The notes under the pieces were generated by a model. It was not told the DNA's origin, did no database searches, and saw only the letters and a program-made list of their open reading frames with translations. The position numbers were made by a program, and so were the translations under genes. Below, piece after piece: positions 1 to 37,690 of a stretch of DNA of 64,000 bases (its first letter is position 1; every line of letters starts with the position of its first letter). The DNA comes from Brachyhypopomus gauderio (Eukaryota > Chordata > Actinopteri > Gymnotiformes > Hypopomidae), in assembly GCF_052324685.1 (NCBI RefSeq), contig NC_135222.1, positions 4,441,749-4,505,748 of the forward strand, given 5' to 3'.

Positions 1-1054
1 CACACGGAGGGCTACAAGTATAAAGCAATAGGTGGGAAATGCTGGGAGTAACATGCAATATATGCCCAAAAGCCTTCTCTAATGAATTCTGTGGTGAAAT
101 CATACCCGTTATAATTATTACTACACTTTTGAGATAGGTATCTGCTTTTGATACATGAAAAAGAGCCACTATATATACTTTTTACAAATTTAGTATAGTG
201 TTGCCAATTCTAAGATCTCTGATTTTGTATAGCACTATTTATATTTTTAATGGAAAACCATCCCAGTATTATGTGCATCATAACTATGTGTTTGAAATGT
301 ATTGTCTTCATGCATTTAACGTTGCTGTTTTGTTCCTGTCTGGACAAAAACATAATTTATATTTCGCTCATAGCAGCTCATATTACACCTGGTGAAAGTG
401 AACTGAGTGGGGAAAAAACGTGAAGCACCTATTAAAGTGGGCATGCTTAAAGTTATCACTCTTCTTGTTCAGTGCGTTCATGAACGTAATACGGAAAAGG
501 CTAATTAGAGACGCTCTTACCCTTTAAGTTGTAGGTTAATTTTTGGTAGCTAGAGGGCGCTGCAGGGCCACGCTGAAATGACCCAAACTGGAGGCGAGGA
601 GATACAGCCTCGCGCTTTATGCCTTGGACAGAACCGCAACGCAGTTGAACGGCAGAATTCACTTCATCCTTCATTAGCAAATGGATTCAGACGTTTTTAA
701 ATGTTAGCCACATGGAAAATGCTTAAGTAATGGTACATATGTGGACGCTTAGGAATTTGAAGATTTGACTTTGCGGTGAAATTTGGGACGGGTTATTAGG
801 GAGGGAAAATAAAAGTTGTTAACCTTTGAGACACTGAGTATTGCGTTGTAGAGTAGCTGTGTGTGCTGTTCTACTAAACAGGTGGCAGGGCGGCGGACTC
901 TTACAAAGCCACAGCACAGCATGGAGAGATAGATGTAAGACGTTATCTGAGAAGAGGCATTAAATAATCGTTTTTATCAGTGATGACAGGTTGACATTTT
1001 GGAATTGTGGGTATTTGACAGATATGGCATTTAATATGGAATATTTCTGCTGCA

Positions 1055-1057
<3 letters not shown>

Positions 1058-1114
<57 letters not shown>

Positions 1115-1115
1115 A

Positions 1116-1186
<71 letters not shown>

Positions 1187-1210
1187 ACACACAATCTCTC
1201 TCTCTCTCAC
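1058..1210. repeat. compound (CT)n/(CA)n microsatellite
   Basis: CT runs alternate with CA runs over about 150 bases. The pattern is visible directly. Open frames across it are low-complexity Ser-Leu and His-Thr artefacts and are not genes. Confidence 0.95.
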
Positions 1211-1883
1211 TCACTCAGTTTCCCTATTTTCCCTCTCTGGTTATTAAAGCACACGGATAATACGGAGATTAACATAAGACAGATGTAAGGGACATTCTCA
1301 AATTGATTTCTGCATATTCACAAGGTACCTTCAGTAGTCCAATTTCAGCGTAATTCCAGTAGCATGATTAATTCATAAAACACCTAGCCTACATCTCAGT
1401 ACTAGCCATCATTACTAATGTCATTTACACTGGGACACGCTGCTCACAAACACACATGGGAACAAAGAGCAGAAATGTAGCGAAACATAACACGAATTCT
1501 CTGGCCCCCACCGGACTGGTAAAGAGCTGGGGTTTCACGGAGATGTTGGGCACTTACCTCATGCAACACCCCCCCCCCCTCCAACAGCCCCTCCACTGTG
1601 CTGAATGGTGAGCTTAGCTGGGGAGCTTTTGTGCACTGTACTTCAGAGGGGATCTTCTTCCGGGCACGGTGCTCATTGGGTCGTAGGGCGCGGAGGATGA
1701 ATGCAACGGCCTTGGCACCTCGGCCCGGCCCGCCGCTCCGCTCTGACAATGGCTCCATCTGGAGCTACCACAGCTCAGCACGCATCAGAGAATGGAGGCC
1801 TGCCATTAGCGGAGCAGGAGGTCACTTCTAACAAGCTCTCGGGGGCTGGTAGGGAAAGTGTGAGCAGCAGTGGGGTGTTTGTA

Positions 1884-1885
<2 letters not shown>

Positions 1886-1914
<29 letters not shown>

Positions 1915-1916
1915 GC

Positions 1917-1959
<43 letters not shown>

Positions 1960-1960
1960 A
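1886..1960. repeat. (GT)n microsatellite
   Basis: A GT dinucleotide run with one short interruption near 1913-1920. It is an uncomplicated simple repeat. Confidence 0.95.
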
Positions 1961-3025
1961 TGATGAAGGGAGGCAGCCCAGGTCTGGAATCCAGATGATC
2001 TCAATTATTCTTCACTACAGATAAAAGTGATGGTAGGATGTCTCTGGTCTTGTGCCAGTTCTAATTCTTTTCTCCTCAGTGGTGAGGGGCTGGTCTGTGG
2101 TAGTAACTGCTCTTAGATCAGTAGCTTCCCAATAAAGCAACTCTAGGCTGATGTTTACTCGTTTCTAAAATTCTTTCTGCCCCTTCAACACGGCAGCCCC
2201 TGTTTAAGTCTGTATAGATCCCTGAACTCAGACCAGTCTTTGCGTTTTTATATCTTTATGGGTTAAACAAAATGGACATAATGCAGAGAAATTAATTAAT
2301 AATTAATATTTTTAGGCTTACATGGGCCAATGTAGCTGGTGTGACGCAGTGAGAGCTGGATCTGAGCACAGAAGCTCTGCAGGACCAGGACTTCATCTAA
2401 ACCAGCCACTCACGCGTCAGGGGCTGGTGGGGCATCCAGAGGTCGAACACCAGGATGGTGGCCAGACAGCGCAAGCTTGTGCTCTCCAGAAACATGCAAA
2501 GCCTTTCAGCGCTGCAGCACGACCACGAGATACGCCGCCATCGGGGAAAAAAAATTCAGCCGCCATCTCGCGCGCCAGCTCTTGCTCGCCAGCTCTCGCT
2601 CACGCTCGAGGGCACGCGCGGAGCCGAGAAACGGCCCTCGTAGTGCCGTGTAATTACCCCACGATGAGTAAAGGCCTTCATTACAGCACAAATTACAGCC
2701 CAGCGCACGTCCTTCAAGAGACGTCGCGGGGGCTTTTATTCGCCCGAAGGACGGCCTTGGCAGGTCACGTGGCCCATTGAGCAACAGCATCACCCCCCCC
2801 CCCCCCCCCCCTGCACTCTCCATCTATGGCAGCTGTGAGATCTCTGGTTACGGGCCAGCCCACACACCTGTCCAGACAGCTTCATGTGTGTGTCTGCGGC
2901 ATGCCTGAGGGATTAGGGTGTCAGTCTGTGGCGAAAAGATATGTGTGTATATGTATGTGGCTCATTTGTGGCAATCCTTGCAGTCACGTATGAGCGTTGC
3001 ATATATACTCTGTGTGAGTGTGTGT

Positions 3026-3067
<42 letters not shown>

Positions 3068-3223
3068 ACATGTGCATTATGGACAGCTGTGGGCAACACA
3101 GAAGCCAGTAGTGAGTGATTTCTCTGGGGGACATTCTGTATTTAATGGGTGGAGACTGCATCATTGTGTGTGAAAATGGGAGGTGCATGCATTCTACATC
3201 CATGAGTATGTGTGCACGAAAGG

Positions 3224-3448
3224 GTGTGTGTACGGGTGTGTGTAGGGTTGTGTGTACGGGTGTGTGTACGGGTGTGTGTATGGGTGTGTGTACGGGTGTG
3301 TGTACGGGTGTGTGTACGGGTGTGTGTACGGGTGTGTGTATGGGTGTGTGTACGGGTGTGTGTATGGGTGTGTGTACGGGTGTGTGTACGGGTGTGTGTA
3401 TGGGTGTGTGTACGGGTGTGTGTACGGGTGTGTGTATGGGTGTGTGCC
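3224..3448. repeat. 12-bp GT-rich minisatellite
   Basis: About 18 tandem copies of a 12-base unit, GTGTGTGTACGG, in which some copies carry ATGG in place of ACGG. The unit length is a multiple of three, so several frames stay open on both strands with four-residue peptide periods. These frames have no other coding feature. The ACGG/ATGG alternation is a C-to-T change at a CpG. Confidence 0.93.
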
Positions 3449-3602
3449 ACGCAGACCGCAGGTGCCGTTTTCTTGCAGCGCATCCAAGAAATTAGTAACT
3501 GCTGATTTATGTATTTACACACCCACAGCACAAATGATGACAGACAGCTGGATACGCCATACTGCCATCTCATCAACTCACCACCCACACACTGCACCAG
3601 GA

Positions 3603-3677
<75 letters not shown>
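3603..3677. repeat. (CA)n microsatellite
   Basis: About 37 CA units, directly visible. Confidence 0.95.
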
Positions 3678-3679
<2 letters not shown>

Positions 3680-4779
3680 AGTTAATGAAGGAGGAAGAGC
3701 AAGTGTGGCCAGTAATGGGAAAAGCATGAGCACTTCCCCGATCACGCAGCGCTCCTCTCCTCCTCTCTGTTCTCCTCTCTGTTCTCCTCTCCTCCTCTCT
3801 CCTCCTCTCTGTTCTCCTCTCCTCCTGTCTGCTCCTGTCTGCTCGCTGTGTCCCTGATGCAGGAGCAGACTGACCCACAGGTGTGCCGTGTGTGTGTGTG
3901 TGTGTGTGTGTGTGTCTGTCTCAGACCGAAAGTCGACAAACCGTCCATGACGAGGAGTGTCAGCGTAGCCGCATCAATAAGCCCCACTTCAGCACGGTCT
4001 AAGTGATCGGGGGGATAAAACGCGGACACGCTGTGTATTTATGGAAGGGTGTTTATTATATATCGCATATCAAAATCATAGCAGCTGAACAAACATTTTC
4101 GTACCCACGATTTAGTCCTGAATGCACTCGTAGCAATAACTTCTCTGGAACCGATTACCGTAATTCTAACACCACGTCACTCTTGACTCTGCACAATGGT
4201 GGAGGCTGAAAAGACACTTGTGGTCTAAGCTGCGACCAGAGGCTGATCTGAGACCCATCTGATCGAAACAGAAACCAAAACACCCACATGACTTCAGGAT
4301 CCTCATTAGAACCATAAGAACAGTTCGGAAGCCCTGGGCTTCATGTCTAGCAGATGCTTCGATGGTTCCATGTTGATCAAGTTTATTAGCCGAGTAATCG
4401 TACACAGACGTTTGGAGAGTGTCTCTGGGTCGTGGACGCCCAGAAGGATTGAAACACTAGCGTCGTTCACCAGCGCAGACAAATCAAGGGTCATTATCAC
4501 AACTTAATGCACAAATGGCAGCAGGTAAATGTAACAGCTTGTGAAAAGGCGAATACTGCAGAGTGAATTTAAGCTTAGCAATACTTGTGGTGCAATGCCT
4601 TCTACAAAACATACTATAAACATTACGTGGATTCAGTTGCTTAATTTAGTTACTGATGTAGGAAAACTTCATAAAGAGTTCAAGTGTGTCCATTTTATGT
4701 GAGCATTGCAGATATTGTCTTTTAATGGGTCCAAATCCAGAAGAAAACCCAAAATGATATTGGCACAACCCTCTGCCAA

Positions 4780-18406
<13,627 letters not shown>

Positions 18407-21400
18407 GGTGGCCTATTTGCAGTACCAATTCCAAACAAAGAATAAATGCAGTTGTTTATCCTGTAAGTTCTGCAGTCAGACTTCAGAATGATTTAAAACC
18501 ATCGGGACATGTGGGAGTCTTTTTCTCCCATTTCTCTCGCTGCATCCATTTGTCGCTTCCTGTAACAGCCAGCAACGTGAAAGAATAAATGCAAATTGCA
18601 ACAATTATCAATCGCCTATCAATTTATAATTGTGTTAGACGCATCTCATAAAAGTATACTGAATAATCAAATCTCATCTCCAAACGTCTCATCTCACGCG
18701 CTTATCCCACATTAACTTTGCAAAAATAACTAGTTACTCCAGTACTAAAAATGTCAAAATAGTGCAAGTCAAAGTGTCAGATAATTGCTCCCATGCTACC
18801 CAAGTGTAAAAGCAATACAGTAAAAACCAAAACTTTGCACCAAAGTTGCGCTACTCATTAAAATACGCTAACGTGCAAAAAGACACAGTTAAGACTCTTA
18901 AGATGTGTGGAGATCACGGGGACACTTCATTGTAAAATCCATCGCTCGGTCATATCAAGCAGTGTGGTTCACACGCATCATTATACTGAGCTGATAGAGA
19001 TCAACCACCAAGACAGCAGCAAATTCTCACTCACTGTTTCCAAAGAAGCTCGGTTCGGTCTATATCCTCGGTTTGGTCTATATCCACGGAGTCCTGCCGT
19101 TATTCATCATCGGCACCAAGTACATTTTTCAACACAGACACGAAAACCGCCTTCTGACAGACAACGAAAAATCTGCCTGCGCTTCGCACAGTAGAGAAGA
19201 GTGTGTGGAGACGCGAGTGTGTGGAGACACGAGTCGTTCGGAGTGATGAATGAGAAACTGGAAAGTGAAGAGAGCCGAAGCTTTTAAAGGGGAGGTCCAT
19301 TCCTCGTATACAGAGGTGGGCTATTTTTGTTCAGCCGGTATTTATTTGACCGAAAAAGAAACATTTAGAAGAAATTCTGCAATATTTTACTCTGCATTAG
19401 AATGTTTCCACAAGATGGTTATCTTGGTAAGACGGTAAGAAAAACGGGGCGAGTCAACAGAGGATGTTTCAAAACTGAATTTGTTATACGGAGTATATAC
19501 ATGTATACGGAGGAAAATATGCAAGTTTGTTATGATCCTTGTTTTGTTACTTCCATTAACAAATATAACTTGATTATATATTACGTTTAAGACACATTTC
19601 TACTGTTTCCTTCAATTAGCGCCGTTAATCGTTGAAGCCACAGTTCATTAAAGCATTTTAAATAAAACTCCCAAACGCGTTGCAGATCAGATGTGATTCG
19701 TGTCTTCGCTGCCATACTGCACTTCATTCACCAAGATACTGGGACTTATTTAGCCCTTTGACTCGGACACCTGAGATAAAGTGCGTGGTTGGGTAGATCG
19801 CTGGAAAACAGCTGGAAGAGACGTTTACATGAAGGTAAAGGTGAACTGTTCAACAGTCATTATAGGATCTAACAGGTCTTGGAATATGATGGTGGTATGT
19901 GAACTCGTGTGCTTAGGGAAAACCGCGTAGGATGATGTTTCTAAGGGGTTACGCATTTAAAATGGACCATTACACCAGGGTATACACTGACTGATGAACA
20001 TCTGGACTAGATTGTCAAAATGCAACACGGATCTTGATGAAGAGGATTCTCCTTCACTGATTTCCTGTTAGGCTGCTTCAAAGTCAATTCGGTTCTCTGA
20101 AGCGCCAGATGAAACGAGCAGAGACCGTAAAAAAGACTCGGCGATTTGACGAGAGGCACGAATGATCTCACTCTTCTCTGCAGGGAGATGGAAGGAGGTG
20201 GATGAGGTCATGGATGAACCCCACCACCACCACCCCACACCACACTCCCACACCACCCTCACACCACCACCCCACACTGCCACACCACCCCATGCCCTCA
20301 CTTCAGTACGTCGCCCCTCACATACAGAGATGTTGTGCGTGAGAAAGAAGGAGCCTCGGGGGACAAGAGACAGCACGAGAGGCAAGAATGAAGAGGGAAA
20401 TTGCCCATTTTTTCCAGAGGAGAAAAAAGAAAGTAATCTGCACGCGCATTGTTCACGAGAGGTTGTCTGGTTGTGTTTTTAAACGCACTAAAATCCAATC
20501 TACACTAAGACATAGTTCCTTTCTCTACATTTTAACGTCTTACAGACTTAAACAACTGTGTTGCATAAACTATTGCCCTCAGGTAAGAAATGATAACAAA
20601 ACACATATCAGCTAAATAAACTAATAAAAAATATAAAAAACAATACATGGCAGTGTTAGATTGAGTTTAGGACTCATATTTATTAAAGCTAATTATCAAG
20701 AAGAAAATGTTATGCAGGGTAAGCTTAGAGACGCCTCCCCATCCGACTAGTAATCAGGACTTAAAGGGAAAAGCAAGCCAGCACTTACTCTGGAGGGTCT
20801 GGTACATAAGGACTCAGTCAATCTGTGGTTATTTCAAGCAGCACACACACAAATGGAGCTCTTTGATGTAGCCTACACTGGGGCTACTCTACGTGTTACA
20901 CGTACTCCCCCTTGTGGCGACTTTTGTGAATTACCATTACACAGATACAACATTTCCCCTAAAGTTATCAATAGTCACACTCGTTTTCTTAAACAAAATG
21001 GTGTTTACACACATACTGCCTAAGCACGTTCACCTTCGCAGTGCTTTGACGGTAATAATATCAGAAAATAATGTAAAAGAAGAAAAAAGGTAAAACCGAT
21101 TGCCTTTGTCTCCTGTTCACCGGACGATAAGTCATTTCCGCTAGAACTCTACCTTTACTTTTTATCCCGCCCTGTACGAGACTCTATTGGTCGCAGTTTT
21201 TTAGCTTTTTGCTGATTGGCTATGGGTATTAGGTTCTGAGGTTGGTATTAAATACTGCAGCAAAACTAAAATGACTTGATTGTCCCTAAATGTTCCATTA
21301 CATATGAACATAATAATAGATAATCGTAGATATCTCTACCACTCGAAGAGAAGTCTCCGGACGGAATAAATATATACGATAAAACCAATTTAGGGATAAT

Positions 21401-21903
21401 ATTCGATACTTTTGAGTGCCAATCAGGCATGCCTACGACCATTTTCTCACAACTGATTGGTCGAATTTCAAGCAAAGGCAATCAAGTCCAACAGGCACGT
21501 GTGTTCTGCAACTAACGTCATTTGGACAGGGCATCCCCGTCTCGTCGGTCCGGAAGCTACAGAATCTCCTCTTGTTGTACATAACGTGAGTGGTTTTGCC
21601 TGCTGCGTGCCTCTCTTGCATGTATGAAAGTTTGGTCAGTGATTTTCTTTACCTAAACCATGCTGCATCATTTTATTATGCTATGAATTTATAGTTTTCT
21701 TAGAAGCATTAAAGAAAATTGATGGTTAAATTTGTTATATTCTCAGACAAAGAACAGAAATCATTAGGATATTTGTATAAATATTCTTTGTTGAACATAG
21801 AGTGCAAATATACTAATGTAGGTTTAAATCACTGAGCTGTATATTCATCATTGTGACTTACGTTTTTGGTGATGTTTGTTTTAGCTTATAAACACTCTTG
21901 CAG
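18407..21903. promoter_or_regulatory. shd/ankrd24 divergent intergenic region
   Basis: 3.5 kb separate the two divergent start codons. No coding exon was found. Two inverted CCAAT boxes (ATTGG) lie near 21187 and 21215 and another near 21458, with a moderately CpG-rich stretch at about 21520-21600 ending in a donor-like AACGTGAGT. This is plausibly a noncoding first exon of ankrd24, since the coding exon has a splice acceptor (TTGCAG) directly before its start. A minus-strand donor-like ACTTAC at 20783-20788 could belong to a 5' noncoding exon of shd. Low-complexity CCACAC repeats lie at 20218-20290. These roles are inferred. Confidence 0.4.
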
Positions 21904-21906
21904 ACA

Positions 21907-33755
<11,849 letters not shown>

Positions 33756-34026
33756 AGCACCCACAGCCCCAGGGTCCTAATGCCCACCGCCGGCAGAAGG
33801 GTGCGTTTGAGACGAGAACCTCGAAGAACACGAGAGCCGGCTGGACTGAACAGACGGAGATGCACAGGCCAGACCGACGTTACGTCAAAGCTCCAAGACA
33901 GACTGAGGATTGCTATGCCAGGCAATCGCAGGTATAGTTTTAGAATGTGACAGAGATGAATATATCTGAATATATCTGGCTCCTAGATACAGAGTAATGA
34001 TCAATAATTTTATACATGTCAATAAA

Positions 34027-36046
34027 TGCAAAAAAAAAAAAACCCTGCTGTTGTTTTTCATGTATAATTTTTCCAACGCTTCACCCAGGAGTTGCTGATG
34101 CAGGATCAAGGTCACCTTCAAAATGTAATCTGATACATATTGCTGATAATGTGATTAATAGTTTTCAGTAAAACGATATCAGACAGCATACATCCCCCTG
34201 TGGCATTCTGGAGTTTTGTTTCTTCAGTTTTCTGATAATTTTTTCATGACTTTCTCAATAATTTTGAGAAAATGCAAAAAATATATACATTTACATCCTT
34301 GCTGTCATCATGCTTGGAGATATTTTTCCATCTACTTCTGCAAGTAGAAGGAATTCTACTTGCAGGAATCTACCTGATTCCTGAATGCATGTAACCCAAT
34401 TGCACCATGTAATGAAAAGAAATTGTCAATTGTGATTTTTTCACCGCAATCAAAATTTGTCCTACGCATTTACCCCCATCTGTGCACTTAGAACACACAC
34501 ACAAACACACACTTGTGATTACTAGGCAGCTGTGGTGCACACATGCCCATGTTGCAGTGATTGTAGGTTGGGTTGATTCTAGGTTGGGATGTCAGGGTTG
34601 TGGTGATGTGGGCGGGGTTTGTGTGCGGGAGGAAATCTCACATCAGAGAGCCCTCCCCACGTCAGCCTGGGAGCACTTATCAAAACCCTCATCAGGAGAT
34701 TTTGCGTACAGTTGCAACACACACTTTCAAGTCAAACACGAAGTTAGTGATTCCAGGAACTATAGTGTTGCTCTTTGGGAGGAGCCGTAAAAGTGTGGAG
34801 CAGAGCAAAACAGTGAATCATATCTCAGTATGTTTCTTTTTTCAATTTAAAACGCCAGCTTTGCACGCTGACAAAAATGTGCACATCCGCAGTGGCTGAT
34901 ATTTATCAAAAACCTCAAGCCAAACCAGCGAAACGCCCCCGACACCCTCTGGATCAGACGACGCACTTTGCGGTGCTGCTCATGTTTTGCTGAAAAGGTA
35001 TCAAAGGTGCCGTGGATATGCTACTAGAGCCGTCTGAATAGACTTCTTTAATACTGCCGACTGGTTATTGGATTTTCAAAGGGAAGTAAAATTCAATTCT
35101 GCTCCATTTACTTTAAGGTTTTCTGTGATCAATGTGTGATATTGGAGAAAACACTTGAATAAAAGGGCGTGAAGTATCAATCCTCCTAGTGGGTAACCCG
35201 AGGAATTACAATAGTATAATCCTTTTATTATATTTTGCTCTGATTTTAGGATTAAGTACAGCATGCCCTACAAAAAACAACAAGCAGAAAAATCTTTTTT
35301 AAAATGGTAGAATTTTAGTAACTCAGTAACTGAGAAGTTCAATAACATCCCATAAAGGGGATCATCGATTAATTTAAACTTTAAACTTCACCTTCGGGTA
35401 GTTAGGAATAAATTATAATTTGCCCAAATTGATCATTTGAAAATACAAAAGTAAAAATCAAATACAATAACAAAATGTTTTGTACAGTGTCACTGGCTGA
35501 CCCACAATGTTGAGGTTACTACTATGAACTACTGTGGTTAATACTTTCTGATCGCTAATGGAATTCGAACAAATCTGCATTTATGCAGAACTGCATATAG
35601 AACACTAAAGTGAACCATTTCCCTAGGTCCTTAGATCTGTTTTCAATTTTATTCTTAAAAAAAAAAACCCAGTGCTATTTCTGGCCACAGATGATATTTC
35701 GAGCAGTCTGGTACATCTGGTAGACCCCCACAGTCGCAGCGGCCACCTTGAAATCAGCGTGATCTTCCCTGTGATTCCTGTGACTGATTCTTTTGCAGCA
35801 TGAGGGGAGTTCACGTAAAAAGCCAAAGCCACCTGGCATTGGGACATCAGCGTCTCTGGACCAACTAGGAACTGAAACTCAGTGCAAACTACAAATGACA
35901 AAATTTGAAGAAAATAACTTTGAGAACATATTTTATAGTGATTTGCTGTCTTGGCCCACCCTAAATAATAGTATTTATGAAAATCCATATTGTTAGCTCC
36001 TTATAAGAATGTAGACTTTTGGGACTATATATATATATATATATAT
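34027..36046. other. ankrd24-shc2 spacer, proximal part
   Basis: AT-rich unique sequence downstream of the ankrd24 polyadenylation signal. Apart from the possible minus-strand terminal exon at 35675-35871, I see no gene, RNA or ordered repeat. Confidence 0.45.
35675..35871 (-). CDS. possible terminal exon of unrecognised gene
   Basis: On the minus strand a 65-codon frame runs from a TTTCAG acceptor to TAG at 35677-35675. A minus-strand AATAAA (plus TTTATT, 35648-35653) follows 22 bases later. The predicted end has a basic stretch (CCKRISHRNHRE) and then a short hydrophobic stretch, VAAATVGVYQMYQ, ending NIICGQK. It looks protein-like and could be a tail-anchored terminus, but I recognise no family and found no upstream exon. 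It could equally be a decayed retrocopy or chance. Confidence 0.22.
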
Positions 36047-36400
36047 TAGTGGTGGGACTTTAACGCGTTAATTTCGATTAATTAATTACAGGAAAATTAA
36101 CGCACTAAAAAAATTAACGCATTTTAACGCATTTAACGGACGAGACACTTTTGCACCGTGGAATGTTTCTCAGTGCACGAGTTCCAGACATACAGATTAT
36201 ATGGACGCACAATAAGATCATGATGGATATGACGGAAGAGGCTACGCTGGTGGATGGGAAATTTAAATATAAACTTCCAGATGGAAGTAGGCTACAAACA
36301 AAAATTGTGTTATTTACACTTTATGTAGGAAGGAGTTCGCTTATCACAGGAGCACTTCCACCCTTCGTTACCACCTCAACGCAAAACATGTTGCGGCTAA

Positions 36401-36700
36401 AGCTGGGCGTACACTGTGCGATATTTTAAATTGTGTACTCAGCTCCAGCTCAAACTGTACGACTAAATCGCAGGGAGAGTCGGCTCGTGGAGCTGCTTCA
36501 ACAGTGCGATACTCTCACGAGGAGCGATTTGAATTTCAAACATGTTTGATGTTCTTGCGACGCTGCGATTTCTGATCGGGAGTTGTGAATCGCTCCTCGT
36601 ATACCTGTGTAAACTATACGATGCACGACACGCGATTGAGCCGAAACGAGTGAAAAATCGGCTGAAAATGGGCCAAAAATCGCACAGTGTACGCCCAGCT
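36401..36700. mobile_element. 300-bp Harbinger-type MITE nested in hAT
   Basis: Perfect 22-base terminal inverted repeats, AGCTGGGCGTACACTGTGCG plus AT, bound a 300-base noncoding body. A TAA trinucleotide lies at each flank (36398-36400 and 36701-36703), the target size of PIF/Harbinger elements. It was inserted into the older hAT copy. Confidence 0.88.
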
Positions 36701-36753
36701 TAACGCGCAGGTCAGTAATGATAACTTAGCTGCTAAATGTATTCCTAGTACGA

Positions 36754-36776
36754 TAGGGTGACCAAACGTCCGTAAT
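36754..36776. mobile_element. partial copy of TAGGGTGACCAAACGTCCGT terminus
   Basis: The same terminal sequence as the palindromic MITE at 32962 appears once, without a matching opposite end nearby. It may be the left end of a longer autonomous relative or a truncated copy. Confidence 0.6.
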
Positions 36777-36995
36777 TCACATCCTGTGAGGAAATGTCCT
36801 GGTTTTTAAATTACCTTCATTGGACCATTAAGACTGGATTAAACTTTCGCGAGTGGCCGTAGCGCGCGACTCCGCACGCGTTTATACATGACGCGTCACA
36901 TTATTTGTGTTGTCCGCTCTCAGTGGTCGAAGATAAATGCTTACAAGAAGCGCTGCACATTGCGTCAACTGATGCAAGTTACGAACTACCGTCCA

Positions 36996-37103
36996 GGGGT
37001 GAGTTTCCCAAAACGTTCTTAGCGCCAAGTACTTCTTAACCTCGTACGTAAGAACAAGGTGACGTAGTACTTGGCACTAAGAACGTTTTGGGAAACTCAC
37101 CCC
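36996..37103. mobile_element. 108-bp near-perfect palindrome, MITE-like
   Basis: The arm GGGGTGAGTTTCCCAAAACG continues through TTCTTAGYGCCAAGTACT and is mirrored on the right. The arms pair over about 45 bases around a short CCTCGTACGTAAGAACAAGG centre. No clear target duplication is seen. It is nested in the hAT copy. Confidence 0.75.
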
Positions 37104-37137
37104 AGAAAGACAATGTCGAAGAAAATCCAGCAGCTGT

Positions 37138-37353
37138 ATGATGAGGAAAGAATTAAAACAGGTTATTGTGAAGAGTGCCACAAATGTGGTTCTGACTGGG
37201 GATCACTGGACCTCTGTTAGCAACAAGAATGATCTTGGTGTGACAGCTCATATTATAGATGATGAATGGAAGATCCAGTCATTTGCTTTGAGCATGCAGA
37301 AGACCACTTCTAGGCACTATGGAGATGCCTGTGGCAGAAGCCTGGGAAATTAA
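37138..37353 (+). pseudogene. hAT transposase fragment
   Basis: A 71-codon remnant with the GDHWTS and HY motifs common in hAT transposases and domesticated ZBED proteins. There is no BED zinc finger, no C-terminal dimerisation domain and no continuous frame on either side. It is a broken copy. Confidence 0.8.
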
Positions 37354-37690
37354 AGAAATTGCTAAAATGCTATTAAAAAACATCTTCTGATTTACTTCAA
37401 TTCTTCCAATATCCTGAGCAAAACTCCTAAAATTAAACATTTTTGATCAGAATTTCCAATGTTCTGAACTGTTTTCTGCACACTACACATATATTGGTCT
37501 GTGTAGTAGACTGGTGGAACAAGATGTTGAAGTTTATGATTATGTTCATTGATTCATTCATCATTCAAACTTAAATTAATATTTCTCATGTTAAATACTG
37601 AAATGCGATTAAAATGCGATTAATTTCGATTAATTAATTACAAAGCTTCCGATTAATTCGATTAATTTTTTTAATCGCGTCCCACCCCTA

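Larger units (their letters stand above)
1..4779. other. 3' flank of shd, no convincing gene
   Basis: No exon here could be tied to a known protein. The stretch holds CT/AC repeats (about 1058-1210), GT repeats (about 1886-1960 and 3020-3065), a 19-base C run (2793-2811), a 12-bp GT-rich tandem repeat (about 3224-3448), an AC tract (3603-3677) and CT-rich repeats (about 3750-3840). Minus-strand AATAAA signals (plus TTTATT at 4382-4387 and 4052-4057) lie 400-730 bases past the shd stop and may end its transcript. A strong minus-strand donor (plus ACTTAC at 1552-1557) follows a 67-codon open frame (1558-1758); it is discussed under findings. Confidence 0.5.
36047..37690 (+). mobile_element. degenerate hAT DNA transposon
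   Basis: The ends are TAGTGGTGGGAC and, inverted, TAGGGGTGGGAC. Both are flanked by ATATATAT, consistent with an 8-bp duplication, although the site is an AT microsatellite. AT-rich subterminal sequence (CGATTAATTAATTACA) recurs at both ends. A plus-strand fragment at 37138-37353 reads NVVLTGDHWTSVSNKNDLGV and SFALSMQKTTSRHYGDAC, typical of hAT/ZBED-type transposases around the catalytic core. It is truncated, and the left half has been displaced by two nested elements. The element is inactive. Confidence 0.82.

Noticed and set aside
3115-3675. Open frames of Cys/Val or His/Thr repeats around 3.1-3.7 kb
   Set aside because: They are produced by GT/AC dinucleotide and 12-bp tandem repeats, with no other coding feature.
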